From positions 186,001 to 250,000 of the forward strand of contig CAVTTH010000006.1 of NCBI GenBank assembly GCA_963737545.1: a stretch of 64,000 bases of DNA. Reading direction: 5' to 3'. The notes under the pieces were generated by a model that made no database searches, had not been told where the DNA came from, and saw only the letters and a program-made list of their open reading frames with translations. Below, piece by piece: positions 1-8,480 of this stretch. Numbering within the stretch: position 1 is the stretch's first letter; the number at the start of each line of letters is the position of its first letter. The translations under genes and the position numbers were made by a program. Source of the DNA: CAVTTH01 sp963737545. GTDB lineage: Bacteria; Verrucomicrobiota; Verrucomicrobiia; Chthoniobacterales; UBA10450.

Positions 1-785
1 TGCCGCTCGCCGCCAGTAAGCTTCGCTTGCAACGACTCGGCGATTGCTTTGGCGACTTCGCTCTCGACACCAAAGATATCGACGAGCTTGCGGTCGTAGG
101 TATCGGCCCACAGATGCGAATCGCTGGCCGCCTGGATGAGTTGGACGTTGACGCGCACCTGATCGGCCGCTTTCTGGACGCTGCCCTCCAGGATGTTCTC
201 GACACCAAGTTGTTTCGCGATCTCGGCGAGATTGCCTGGCTTGCTTTGATACTGCTGGGTTGAGGTGCGCGAGATCACTTTCAAATCCGCGATCTTCGCG
301 AGCCGCGTCAGGATTTCTTCCTGAATTCCATCGGCGAAGTACGCGTTCTCCCTGTCGCTGCTCAAGTTTTCGAATGGCAACACCGCAATCGATTTCGAAG
401 AAATTTTATTTACACTGCTCTGTTTGCCTGGCGCCGTCATGCGTCCGAGACAAAACAGACCGAGCGAAATCGCGCCGGCGATGACGACTACAAAAATCCA
501 GGCCCGTTTCTTTTGTCCTTCCGTCTCCGGCATGGCGTCGGCCGTTTCAGTGCGTCTAATTCCCTGCGGTGTCAGCTCGAACGTCCAGGCCAGAGCAATG
601 GCAATCGGCAAACCGAGAATGATAAGCATGACAATCAAACGAATCGCCCAGTTTGGAATGTCGAAGACAGGAAAAACCTGCGCGATTCCCTGAGAAAGAG
701 CCCAGCCGGCAACAATGTAGGCGACCGCGACCTTGTAAACATTGCGCCGCTTCAGTTCGGCGAAGAAAGACGGCTTCCCGCTCAT
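1..785 (-). CDS. Membrane-anchored FlgO/TPR-type protein, N-terminal part (runs off the left edge)
   Basis: Reading leftward from an ATG at 785, the product begins MSGKPSFFAELKRRNVYKVA and stays open to base 1, so at least 261 residues are present and the C-terminus is missing. Two adjacent membrane segments lie at about residues 17-66 and a third at about 95-115. A FlgO-like domain opens with SIAVLPFENLS near residue 132 and continues through a 'DGIQEEILTRLAKI' stretch to 'YDRKL'. In the complete paralogues next door this domain is followed by TPR repeats. The start overlaps the stop of the upstream gene by 4 bp (ATGA), so translation is probably coupled. The family is common in Verrucomicrobia, often beside sigma factors and kinases; the biochemical role is unknown and envelope signalling or scaffolding is only a guess. 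Confidence 0.85.
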   Translation of the reverse strand, partial: MSGKPSFFAELKRRNVYKVAVAYIVAGWALSQGIAQVFPVFDIPNWAIRLIVMLIILGLPIAIALAWTFELTPQGIRRTETADAMPETEGQKKRAWIFVVVIAGAISLGLFCLGRMTAPGKQSSVNKISSKSIAVLPFENLSSDRENAYFADGIQEEILTRLAKIADLKVISRTSTQQYQSKPGNLAEIAKQLGVENILEGSVQKAADQVRVNVQLIQAASDSHLWADTYDRKLVDIFGVESEVAKAIAESLQAKLTGGER

Positions 786-2560
786 GGCTTCGCGGACGTT
801 GCAGGCAACTGCACGTTGAGCTTTTGACACAACGCGGTGAAGCGCGGGTCGTTCACGTAAGGAGGGAAGAAAGGTGTTACGGCCAACTGCGTGAGACCGG
901 AGTCGCGCGTGGCATAGGCGGTCTCGAGCCATTTGAACATCTCGTCAGGCTCCTTTCGAATTGCGTAGAGCACAGCAATCTGAAACGGCCCGATGTTCGA
1001 ATACCGGGCAATAAAACCCATGAGCGCGGCATCGGCCGTAGATCGGTCGCTTTGCGCTTGCTGTGCGAGATTGACGGCGTAATCGCGCCAAAACCCCTCC
1101 GACTCCAGCTGCGCATTGGCCATGGCCTGCGCGCGGCGGTTCTGAAGAATGTCCAGTATCACGAGGTAACTATGAAAACGGGCAGCGTGCGGCTGAATCT
1201 CGAGGCCTTTGCGGAACAGTTCCTCGGCTTCCTTGTAACGGCCCATTCCCACGAGGACTCGGCCGATGTTGTACCACGAACTCGTGAGCAACGGGTCTAG
1301 CGAGAGCGCCTCCCGGCAAGCTTGTTCAGCTTCGGTTAATCGACCCTGAGCCATGAGTGACAGACAGAGCGCGCTCTTCGCGGCGGCGTCGCTTGGGGCC
1401 GATTGCAGCACGCGCCGAAATTCTTTTTCGGCGGCGCGGAAATCGAGGTCCGGGTTCATTGCTTGCAAACCGACGGCCATGCGCGTTTCAACCAGATCTG
1501 GCGCGAGACTAACAGCTTTGTCCGCAGCGCGGCGGGCCTCGCCGTACGCTTTCGCGGTATCATCCGTCGAGAAGCTGGCTGCATACTGACGCCAAGCCTG
1601 GGCTAGTTTGGCGTAAGCCAGGGCGTAGTTCGGGTCCAAGCGAATGGCCTCCTGCAGGAAGGTGATCGCCCGACGCATGCTTTCCGCCGTTTGCTGTTGG
1701 AAGTAGAAATCCGACTGCAGCGCTGCATTATGCGCGGCAGGATTTTCACTCGACCCAGGCGCATCGGACCGAACTGTTTCGCCTAACAACTTCACCTTCA
1801 TCTGCTCTGCGACCGATTTGGCAATCTCGGCCTGGACTGCGAACACATCTTTGAGTTCCCGATCGTAGGTTTCCGACCAGAGGGAGCGGCCATCGGCCGC
1901 ACTGATGAGCTCCGCGACGATGCGAACACGATCGCCCTGCTTGCGCACGCTCCCTTCGATCAGATTCGCGACGCCGAGCTTTTGACCGATTGCAGCAGAA
2001 TCGCCGGATTTTCCCTTGAAGAAAAAAGACGAGCTGCGGCCGATTACCTTGAGTTCGGGAATCTTGGCCAGAACCGCAATCAACTCCTCGGAGAGGCCAT
2101 CGGAAAAATATTCGTTGGATGGATCGCCACTGGTATTGACCAGCGGAAGCACTGCGATCGATTTATCCGAAACAGCTGTAGCCGCCTCGCTCTCCCGAGG
2201 TGTTGCATGTCCAGCAGTGTATCGGCCGAGAAAAAATAATCCAAGCGAGAGTCCCGCCGCGACCACAACGACTGCGAGCCAAAGGCCGCCGCGCGACCGT
2301 TGTCGTGCCGCATCCGCGGCTTCGGTCCGCTTCATTCCTTCGGGCGTGAGCTCAAAGGCCCAGGCGATAACAAGCGCTATGGGAAATCCGATCGCGACTA
2401 ACGCGATCACTAGCCGCACGACCCAGTTTGGAATCTCGAGAAATGGAAAAACCTGCGTCGCGATCTGGACCAGAAGCCAGCCGACAATCGCGTACACAAC
2501 CGCAACCTTATAGACATTGCGCCGCTTCAACTCGGAGAAGAAGAAAGGCTTTTGGCTCAT
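782..2560 (-). CDS. Membrane-anchored FlgO-domain/TPR protein
   Basis: A 592-residue paralogue of the genes on either side, starting MSQKPFFFSELKRRNVYKVA. Membrane segments are at about residues 17-70 (two helices) and 90-113. A FlgO-like domain starts at SIAVLPLVNTSGDP near residue 133 and includes SDGLSEELIAVLAKI and LIEGSVRKQGDRVRI. TPR helices (for example LDPNYALAYAKLAQAW and LDPLLTSSWYNIGRVL) fill the C-terminal half. It overlaps the PIN-domain gene upstream and the next paralogue downstream by ATGA on both sides, so it sits in one translationally coupled string. The soluble domains probably lie outside the cytoplasmic membrane. The specific function is not recognised. Confidence 0.9.
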   Translation of the reverse strand: MSQKPFFFSELKRRNVYKVAVVYAIVGWLLVQIATQVFPFLEIPNWVVRLVIALVAIGFPIALVIAWAFELTPEGMKRTEAADAARQRSRGGLWLAVVVVAAGLSLGLFFLGRYTAGHATPRESEAATAVSDKSIAVLPLVNTSGDPSNEYFSDGLSEELIAVLAKIPELKVIGRSSSFFFKGKSGDSAAIGQKLGVANLIEGSVRKQGDRVRIVAELISAADGRSLWSETYDRELKDVFAVQAEIAKSVAEQMKVKLLGETVRSDAPGSSENPAAHNAALQSDFYFQQQTAESMRRAITFLQEAIRLDPNYALAYAKLAQAWRQYAASFSTDDTAKAYGEARRAADKAVSLAPDLVETRMAVGLQAMNPDLDFRAAEKEFRRVLQSAPSDAAAKSALCLSLMAQGRLTEAEQACREALSLDPLLTSSWYNIGRVLVGMGRYKEAEELFRKGLEIQPHAARFHSYLVILDILQNRRAQAMANAQLESEGFWRDYAVNLAQQAQSDRSTADAALMGFIARYSNIGPFQIAVLYAIRKEPDEMFKWLETAYATRDSGLTQLAVTPFFPPYVNDPRFTALCQKLNVQLPATSAKP

Positions 2561-2973
2561 CCTGTCAGAAAATTGGCAACGGCTTCGCCCAGCGATTGCG
2601 TCAACGCAGGTGCGGTCGCTCGCAGCTTCGCGTCTTCCGTCACCAGCCGCATACGGAGCTGCTGCGCCAGGGCGAGAAAGCGTGCGTCGTAAGCGGTCGT
2701 GCCATAGCGAAGTGCTGCGTCCAAAGCAGCTTGATGACTCACCCGAAACAAGTGGGGCTGGAGAAACGCTGCTGCACGGTCAAGGCAATCGCGCGCCTTG
2801 GCTGCGGTGATGTAACGGGCCCGTTCGTAAGTAATCAGGACATTACTGAGTTCGATCAGGGCGAGAGGCTCGGTCCTCCAGACCGGATCATGCGCAAATA
2901 GTTTTGCCACGGCCGAGCTGCGTGCGCTCCGGAGATAAAGCGGCGCGATGATATTTGTATCGACGAGAAGCAT
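2557..2973 (-). CDS. PIN-domain toxin of a type II toxin-antitoxin pair (VapC-like)
   Basis: This small protein begins MLLVDTNIIAPLYL, the classic PIN opening with the first metal-binding Asp. The other acidic positions are visible in LALIELSNVL, TAYDARFLALA and VTEDAKL, giving the usual Mg-dependent RNase site. I chose the ATG at 2973 because the domain starts there, 15 nt after the antitoxin stop; an in-frame ATG at 3003 would add ten residues and overlap the antitoxin. The stop overlaps the ATG of the following TPR gene (ATGA), which is unusual because the toxin is then translationally linked to an unrelated membrane protein. Toxin activity is inferred from family and arrangement. Confidence 0.88.
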   Translation of the reverse strand: MLLVDTNIIAPLYLRSARSSAVAKLFAHDPVWRTEPLALIELSNVLITYERARYITAAKARDCLDRAAAFLQPHLFRVSHQAALDAALRYGTTAYDARFLALAQQLRMRLVTEDAKLRATAPALTQSLGEAVANFLTG

Positions 2974-2987
2974 GCGAAGCCGCGCGA

Positions 2988-3212
2988 TCAATCGCGACCC
3001 CATGCGATGGCCGCTTCGATGTCTTCCGTGGTGGGAGTAAACCCGCCGCGAAGCTTGACCGGTGTGGGAGCTTTGCCTGCGCGGGTTTTGCTCGCCGACA
3101 TCCCTTTGCGGATAAACTCCGCAATTGCGTCTTTTAGCTTCTTGCGCTCGTGCACAGCACGAATTTTTACCTCACGCATAAGGTCATCTGGGAGATCAAG
3201 GGTTGTTTTCAT
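2988..3212 (-). CDS. VapB-like antitoxin (ribbon-helix-helix N-terminus)
   Basis: 74 residues starting MKTTLDLPDDLMREVKIRA, the usual short strand plus two helices of an Arc/MetJ-type DNA-binding antitoxin, followed by a charged C-terminal tail (TPTTEDIEAAIAWGRD) of the kind that wraps the PIN toxin. It lies immediately before the PIN gene. Its ATG overlaps the TGA of a 37-codon remnant ORF, another ATGA junction. Antitoxins of this type generally repress their own promoter, but no separate promoter or operator is obvious here. Confidence 0.85.
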   Translation of the reverse strand: MKTTLDLPDDLMREVKIRAVHERKKLKDAIAEFIRKGMSASKTRAGKAPTPVKLRGGFTPTTEDIEAAIAWGRD

Positions 3213-3322
3213 AAAGCCAGATTCCCAGAAATATGGTTTTCTGTCAACCGCAGCGGGCGTTGAGCCACCTTGAAAACGTTGCGCCGCTTTAGCTCGGCAA
3301 AGAACGAAGGCTTTTCACTCAT
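3209..3322 (-). pseudogene. N-terminal stub of a further ELKRRNVYKVA-family paralogue
   Basis: An ATG at 3322 overlaps the stop of the 585-residue paralogue by ATGA. It encodes about 20 residues typical of the family (MSEKPSFFAELKRRNVFKVA) and then 17 unrelated residues. The 37-codon frame ends in a TGA that overlaps the antitoxin ATG. The membrane, FlgO and TPR parts are gone. The simplest reading is that a third or fourth tandem copy was cut just after codon 20 by arrival of the toxin-antitoxin pair or by a deletion. The stub still keeps the string of overlapping start and stop codons intact, so it may act as a translational coupler. Confidence 0.7.
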
Positions 3323-5076
3323 GGCATTGCTGGAAAATTCATCTTTGCGACCAATTCTTTGTAACGCGGGTCGTCGCGGATGTTACGGAACAATGGCTCG
3401 ACCAAAAGTCCGAGCATTCCGGTGTCGTGATTATCAAACGCGATTTGTAACCACTCGAACGCTTTCTCTCTCTCACCGCGCACGGCGTAAACCTGCGCAA
3501 CTTGATAGTCCAGGCCTTGGTTGTGGGCGATCAGGTCGGCCAAAGCCGCATCTGCCGCCGCTCGATCTCCGCGCGCATTTTGCGCAACGGCAAGTTCGAA
3601 ACGGCGGTAGCTCTCGTCCGGTTCAAGCTGCGCTTCGCGCAACGCCGTTTCACTGTCGCCTCGTTTAATTGCGACCAGTACCTGCCAGCGACGGCTTGAA
3701 GCGGAATTTGGCTGCAACTCTGCTGCCTTGCGCGCAACCGCATCAGCTTCGTCAAGTTTGCCCTCGTACCAAAGAATGCGGGCCAGGTTGTTCTTTGGCG
3801 CGGTCCCAAGAGGATCCAACTCCACTGCCTGTCGGGCCTGATTTTCAGCCTCGTCCAGTCTCCCCAGATAAACAATCACCCGCGCCAATAGATCATTCGC
3901 GGTCGGATTCGCAGGAGCAAGCTCTTTGGCGCGCTTCAGTTCGCTGAGACCTTCAGCAAATTTCCATTCCGTAAAAAATCGAACCCAGCCGAGGGCGGCG
4001 TGCGCTTCAGCCAATGTTGGCGCAATCGCGACCGCTTTTTCCGCATCGCTCCGCGCCTTTGGCCACAGGGTTTTGCCTTCACCCGCCCCATCTCCGATCA
4101 AAGTCCATGCTTCCGAACGCTCTGCGTAAGCGAGGGCGTAGTCAGGATCGAGACGGATCGCTTCGTCATAGTGACCCATCGCTTTCCGATAATCCTCGAG
4201 ATTGCGCCGCTGGAAATAATAATGGCCCTGGAGATAGGCATTATGCGCTTCGGTATTTTTGGTGCCTTGATTGGCGGATGACCGCCCATCCGATCCGAGC
4301 AACGTTAGCTTTAGTGAGGAAGCCACGGCCGCGGCGATCTCCTCCTGCACGGCGAAGATGTCCTTGAGTTCACGGTTGAAGGTTTGCGTCCAGAGCTCGA
4401 TGCCGTCGGCCGCGTTAATCAATTCCGCCACTATCCGGACCCGGTCGCCTTGTTTGCGCACAGTGCCTTCCAGCAACGTGGCGACGCCCAGCTTCTCACC
4501 GATCGTCTTGTTGTCCTCTTTTCTATCCTTGAAACGGAAGGAAGAACTGCGGCCAATGACCTTGAGCTCTCTGATTTGAGCGAGCGCGGCGATCAATTCC
4601 TCGGATAGTCCATCAGAAAAGTACTCGTCGCCGGGATCACGACTTTCGTTAAGGAGGGGCAGGACTGCGATCGATTTTTGCGGCGGTGCAGCTGTGGCGG
4701 GAACTTGTGTCGACGGCGAAGATTTGGTGCGAACAAGTTGAAATATCAACAGCCCCCCAGCCAGCATGGCGACGATCACAATGAGAGCCGCGAACTTACG
4801 AGCGCTCCATTGCGGCAAAGACGCGTCAGGCGAAATATTCTCTGTCCGTTTCATGCCTTCCGGCGTCATTTCGAAGGCCCAGGCGACGACGAGCGCGATC
4901 GGAAAACCCAACAACGTCAATACGACAACCGCGCTCGTAATGCTCTCGGGAAGATGAAGTGCCGGCACCACTGTGGCCGCGATTTGGATGACCAGCCAAC
5001 CGACTACGCCATAGGCGATCGCCACCTTGTAGACGTTGCGCCGTTTCAGCTCGGCAAAGAAGCCCTTGGGATTCAC
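3319..5076 (-). CDS. Membrane-anchored FlgO-domain/TPR protein, first gene of the array
   Basis: 585 residues starting MNPKGFFAELKRRNVYKVA. It has two adjacent membrane helices at about residues 17-68 and one at about 92-112, a FlgO-like domain beginning SIAVLPLLNESRDPGDEYFSDG near residue 135, and TPR repeats from about residue 270 (for example LDPDYALAYAERSEAW and LDPLGTAPKNNLARILW). It is the upstream-most member of the tandem array and faces the MmgE/PrpD gene across 123 bp, so the promoter for the array should lie in 5077-5199. The tandem copies are clearly paralogous but diverged. Function is unknown. Confidence 0.9.
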   Translation of the reverse strand: MNPKGFFAELKRRNVYKVAIAYGVVGWLVIQIAATVVPALHLPESITSAVVVLTLLGFPIALVVAWAFEMTPEGMKRTENISPDASLPQWSARKFAALIVIVAMLAGGLLIFQLVRTKSSPSTQVPATAAPPQKSIAVLPLLNESRDPGDEYFSDGLSEELIAALAQIRELKVIGRSSSFRFKDRKEDNKTIGEKLGVATLLEGTVRKQGDRVRIVAELINAADGIELWTQTFNRELKDIFAVQEEIAAAVASSLKLTLLGSDGRSSANQGTKNTEAHNAYLQGHYYFQRRNLEDYRKAMGHYDEAIRLDPDYALAYAERSEAWTLIGDGAGEGKTLWPKARSDAEKAVAIAPTLAEAHAALGWVRFFTEWKFAEGLSELKRAKELAPANPTANDLLARVIVYLGRLDEAENQARQAVELDPLGTAPKNNLARILWYEGKLDEADAVARKAAELQPNSASSRRWQVLVAIKRGDSETALREAQLEPDESYRRFELAVAQNARGDRAAADAALADLIAHNQGLDYQVAQVYAVRGEREKAFEWLQIAFDNHDTGMLGLLVEPLFRNIRDDPRYKELVAKMNFPAMP

Positions 5077-5199
5077 GAACCTGCTTCTGCCATAAGCCTC
5101 ACCTCAGAACAAGACCAAGGATTTATCTCAGCGTGTTCCTTTCGTTATTGAGGGAACCGGCTTGAAAATCTTCCTGATATAATCAAGATCGACGTCGTC

Positions 5200-6633
5200 A
5201 TGGCACATCAATCAACTGAATCAAAACGTCTTCTCTCGCACATCATTGCCGATTGGGCTTGCTCGCTGAAATACGAGCACCTTTCGCCAGAGGCGATCCA
5301 AGCCGCGAAATTGTTCTGGTTCGATTCCATTGGCTGCGCGCTCGGCGGGAGCCAGCAGGATGACGCGAAGATTTTGCTCAAGCATTACCGGGCGATGAGC
5401 GGTGGCAACGGTAAGGCCACCACTTTTGTTTCCGGCTTCAAGACCAATCCTGTCGATACCTCGTTCCTGAATGGCCACATGATCCGAGCGATGGATTACA
5501 ACGACATCTATTGGAAAGCGGACCCGTGTCATCCGAGCGATCTCATTGCTGCGCCGCTGGCGCTTTGTGAAAGCGAAGGACTCAGCGGCCAGGATCTGAT
5601 TCTCGCCACCATCATCGCTTACGAGATTGAAATGCGCCTTTGCGAAATCGGCCGGCCCGGTGTGCGTGAATATGGCTGGCATCACGCAACGCTGAGCGCG
5701 TTTGCGGCGCCGATCGCGGCGGGGCGGGTCTTAAATCTCACGCCGGATCAAATGGTGTCGGCGATGGGAATCAGCGCGGCGCGCACATTTTGTCCGGGCG
5801 CGGTCACGGCGGGCAAGTTGACGAATATGAAGAACACGGTCGATCCGTGGGCGGGGCGGATGGGCGTGGAGAGCGCGCTGCTTGCTCGAGGAGGATTTTC
5901 CGGTCCAGAACACATCATCGACGGCAAGGAAGGTTTGTTCGCCGTCTTCCATCATGTGCAATACAAGGGAGAACCGGCCGCCTTCGACGGCGAGGCGCTC
6001 GTGGCAGACCTGCCCAACTCCAGCTCATCGCATTACCGGATTCTCGATTGCGGGATGAAGAGTTTCCCGATCGAAGCGCTCAGTCACGCGCCACTCACCG
6101 CGATGATGAAGACGGTCAAGCAACACAACATCAAGGCCGACGACGTGAAGGAAATCAAAGTGGAAGTGATCGCGCGCGCCGCCGATATCCTCGGCGATCC
6201 ACACAAGTACCGGCCGGATTCGAAAGAAACCGCCGATCACTCGCTGCCTTATTGCATGGCCGCCGGATTGGTCGACGGGATGGTGACGCCATTGCAATTC
6301 AAGGAAGAGCGCGTTCTCGACAAGGCGCTCATCCCGATCATGGACAAAGTGAAAGTTGTCGCGAATGAAGAATTCGAAGCGCTCTTTCCGAAGTTTCAGC
6401 CGAGTCGTGTCACCATCACGACAAACAGCGGCACGGAGCATTCAACGCGCGTCGATGTTCCTAAAGGCGATCCGCGCGATCCGATGACGGAAGAAGAAAT
6501 TGCAGTGAAATTCACCGCGCTGGGCGGCGATGTGATCGGCAAAGATCAATGCAAGAAGCTGCAAAGCTTCATAATGAACATGGAAGCCGCCGGGAATCTT
6601 GACGGACTTTTTGAGCTGACGACGGCTCGCTAG
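5200..6633 (+). CDS. MmgE/PrpD family protein (2-methylcitrate dehydratase-like)
   Basis: 477 residues, the usual size for the family. Family features include the N-terminal helical stretch with 'KLFWFDSIGCALGG', the 'NGHMIRAMDYNDIYW' region, 'YGWHHATLSAFAAPIAAGR' and the C-terminal 'DHSLPYCMAAGLVDG' segment. Members dehydrate 2-methylcitrate in propionate oxidation (PrpD), and related enzymes act on other tricarboxylates or decarboxylate cis-aconitate, so the substrate cannot be fixed from sequence alone. No prpB or prpC neighbour is present. No strong Shine-Dalgarno is seen before the ATG. The gene stands alone between the TPR array and inverted-repeat elements. Confidence 0.85.
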   Translation: MAHQSTESKRLLSHIIADWACSLKYEHLSPEAIQAAKLFWFDSIGCALGGSQQDDAKILLKHYRAMSGGNGKATTFVSGFKTNPVDTSFLNGHMIRAMDYNDIYWKADPCHPSDLIAAPLALCESEGLSGQDLILATIIAYEIEMRLCEIGRPGVREYGWHHATLSAFAAPIAAGRVLNLTPDQMVSAMGISAARTFCPGAVTAGKLTNMKNTVDPWAGRMGVESALLARGGFSGPEHIIDGKEGLFAVFHHVQYKGEPAAFDGEALVADLPNSSSSHYRILDCGMKSFPIEALSHAPLTAMMKTVKQHNIKADDVKEIKVEVIARAADILGDPHKYRPDSKETADHSLPYCMAAGLVDGMVTPLQFKEERVLDKALIPIMDKVKVVANEEFEALFPKFQPSRVTITTNSGTEHSTRVDVPKGDPRDPMTEEEIAVKFTALGGDVIGKDQCKKLQSFIMNMEAAGNLDGLFELTTAR

Positions 6634-6641
6634 CTCGTCTT

Positions 6642-6720
6642 GCTGTAGCCACCGGCCTGTGGCCGGTCGGGAGAAAAAGCTAGGTCAAGAAAACGGCCCA
6701 CAGGGCCGTGGCTACAGCGC
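6642..6720. repeat. REP-like inverted repeat
   Basis: Just after the MmgE/PrpD stop, the sequence CTGTAGCCACCGGCCTGTGG is answered about 45 bases later by its near complement (CCCACAGGGCCGTGGCTACAG), giving a long imperfect hairpin. It could also act as a terminator, but there is no T-run. Its palindromic pattern and position next to a second, unrelated inverted repeat suggest a dispersed intergenic REP-type element. Confidence 0.6.
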
Positions 6721-6723
6721 GTA

Positions 6724-6868
6724 TCATCCCGAGCGAAGCGAAGGGGACCTCGCGAGGTAGGATTGGCTTTCGCCAGGAGCAAAGTCGCTCGCGAAACAGG
6801 ATTGTCGGCACGCAGTGTGCATTATCGATTCGTGAGGTCCTTCGCCGTCTGCGCGGCTCAGGATGACG
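6724..6868. repeat. Second REP-like inverted-repeat element ('CATCC..GAAGGGGACCTC' type)
   Basis: The left arm reads TCATCCCGAGCGAAGCGAAG and then GGGACCTC. The right arm reads GAGGTCCTTCGCC and then CTCAGGATGA, a degenerate inverted copy about 100 bases away. The same arms occur in the repeat found inside the fadB-like gene at about 12293-12386, so this is a dispersed element. It lies between convergent gene ends. Confidence 0.65.
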
Positions 6869-6877
6869 AGCGAAGAA

Positions 6878-8422
6878 CTAAACCGTCGCGCTGCCGTCGT
6901 CGCCGCCGAAATGAATGCCCTGCGCCAACGGTAGCTCCGTCGAAAAATTGATCGTGTTCGTCTGACGGCGCATGTACATCTTCCAGCAATCGCTCCCGCT
7001 CTCGCGTCCGCCGCCGGTCTCTTTCTCGCCGCCGAACGCTCCGCCAATCTCGGCGCCGCTCGTTCCGGTGTTCACGTTCGCAATACCGCAATCGCTGCCA
7101 ACTACGCTGAGGAATTTCTCCGCTTCGCGCATGTCGTTCGTGAAAATCGCGGAGGTCAGACCCTGCGGCACGCCGTTTTGAATCGCGATCGCTTCGTCGA
7201 AATCGCGATAGGTCAGCAGGTAAAGGAGCGGCCCGAAGGTTTCATGACACACAATTTCAAAATCAGGTTTCGCGTTGGCCAGGCACGGTGTCATGTAGCA
7301 GCCACCCTCATATTGTTCCCCTTCGAGGCGTTCCCCTCCGTGAAGAACCTCGCCGCCCTCGTCCTTCAATCGCTGGATGGAATGCTGCACCATGTCCACC
7401 GCGTTCTTGTCGATCAAAGGTCCCATCAACGTCTCGCGATCGAGCGGATTCCCAATTGGCAGCGATTTGTATGCGGCCCGGAGCTTCTTGCGGACTTTGT
7501 CGGCGATTGATTCGTGCATGATGACGCGACGGGTGGAAGTGCAGCGCTGACCGGCCGTGCCGACGGCGCCGAAAAAAATCGACTGGGTCGCCATCTCGAT
7601 ATCCGCGCTCGGGGCCACGATGAGCGCGTTATTTCCGCCCAGTTCCATGATCGTTTTCCCGAGTCGGCCATGGACTGCTTGCGCAACATGCAAGCCCATT
7701 TGGACCGAGCCTGTCGCCGAGATCAAAGGAATCCGCGGATCAGCCGACAATTTTTGTCCGACCGTCTTGCGGTCGCCCATGAGCAACGTAAAAATCGCTG
7801 GATCAGCCCCGGTTTCGCGACAGACGCGCTCGGCAATTTTTGTCACCGCAATTGCAGTGAGCGGCGTTTTTTCCGAAGCTTTCCAGACCGTCGCGTCCCC
7901 GCAGACAGCAGCCAGGGCTGCGTTCCACGACCAAACCGCGACCGGAAAATTGAAAGCGCTGATGACAGCAACGACACCGAGTGGATGCCATTGCTCCATC
8001 AAACGGTGACTCCGCCGTTCCGATTGAATCGTCAGGCCGTAAAGCATGCGCGACTGACCGACGGCGAAATCGCAGATGTCGATCATCTCCTGCACTTCAC
8101 CCTCGCCCTCGGCGATTATCTTTCCGGTCTCGAGCGTAACGAGTGTGGCCAGATTGGTCTTCGCGTCGCGCAACGCGTTGCCAAGCCGGCGGACGGTGTC
8201 GCCGCGAACTGGTCCGGGCGTGCTGCGCCACTTTAGAAACGCTTCATGCGCGCGCGCGATGGCCATTTCGTAATCGTCAGGCGAGGCGGTGCGCACGCTC
8301 GCCAGTTTGCGGCCATCGATTGGCGAGATCTTGTCGATTTTGGTGCCGCTTCCGCGCCATTCTCCGCAAAAGACACCGGGATTGTCTCCAGTGAGGCCGA
8401 GTTTATTGAGAGCAGAATGCAT
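6878..8422 (-). CDS. amaB: L-2-aminoadipate-6-semialdehyde dehydrogenase (ALDH7/antiquitin type)
   Basis: 514 residues covering the whole aldehyde dehydrogenase fold. The catalytic Cys is at about position 294 (GTAGQRCTSTRR), the general-base Glu at about 260 (MELGGNNA), Asn at about 158 (SAFNFPVAVW), and the cofactor Lys in WKASEKTP near 181. The ESP-like 'HETFGPLLYLL' segment is also present. The sequence style matches the ALDH7 branch, which oxidises 2-aminoadipate 6-semialdehyde to 2-aminoadipate with NAD. The gene 58 bp upstream is lysine 6-aminotransferase, which makes exactly this substrate, so the assignment is strongly supported by context. The symbol follows the Pseudomonas usage; pcd or ALDH7A1 are equivalent names. 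Confidence 0.88.
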   Translation of the reverse strand: MHSALNKLGLTGDNPGVFCGEWRGSGTKIDKISPIDGRKLASVRTASPDDYEMAIARAHEAFLKWRSTPGPVRGDTVRRLGNALRDAKTNLATLVTLETGKIIAEGEGEVQEMIDICDFAVGQSRMLYGLTIQSERRSHRLMEQWHPLGVVAVISAFNFPVAVWSWNAALAAVCGDATVWKASEKTPLTAIAVTKIAERVCRETGADPAIFTLLMGDRKTVGQKLSADPRIPLISATGSVQMGLHVAQAVHGRLGKTIMELGGNNALIVAPSADIEMATQSIFFGAVGTAGQRCTSTRRVIMHESIADKVRKKLRAAYKSLPIGNPLDRETLMGPLIDKNAVDMVQHSIQRLKDEGGEVLHGGERLEGEQYEGGCYMTPCLANAKPDFEIVCHETFGPLLYLLTYRDFDEAIAIQNGVPQGLTSAIFTNDMREAEKFLSVVGSDCGIANVNTGTSGAEIGGAFGGEKETGGGRESGSDCWKMYMRRQTNTINFSTELPLAQGIHFGGDDGSATV

Positions 8423-8480
8423 AGCCCAGGAAGTGGTAGAGACGAATCGGGAGGCTGTCCGTCAAAGATCGGCGTTCCCC

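Noticed and set aside
6642..6720. Rho-independent terminator after the MmgE/PrpD gene
   Set aside because: The hairpin is strong but is not followed by a T-run, and its arms look like a dispersed repeat, so I list it as a repeat.
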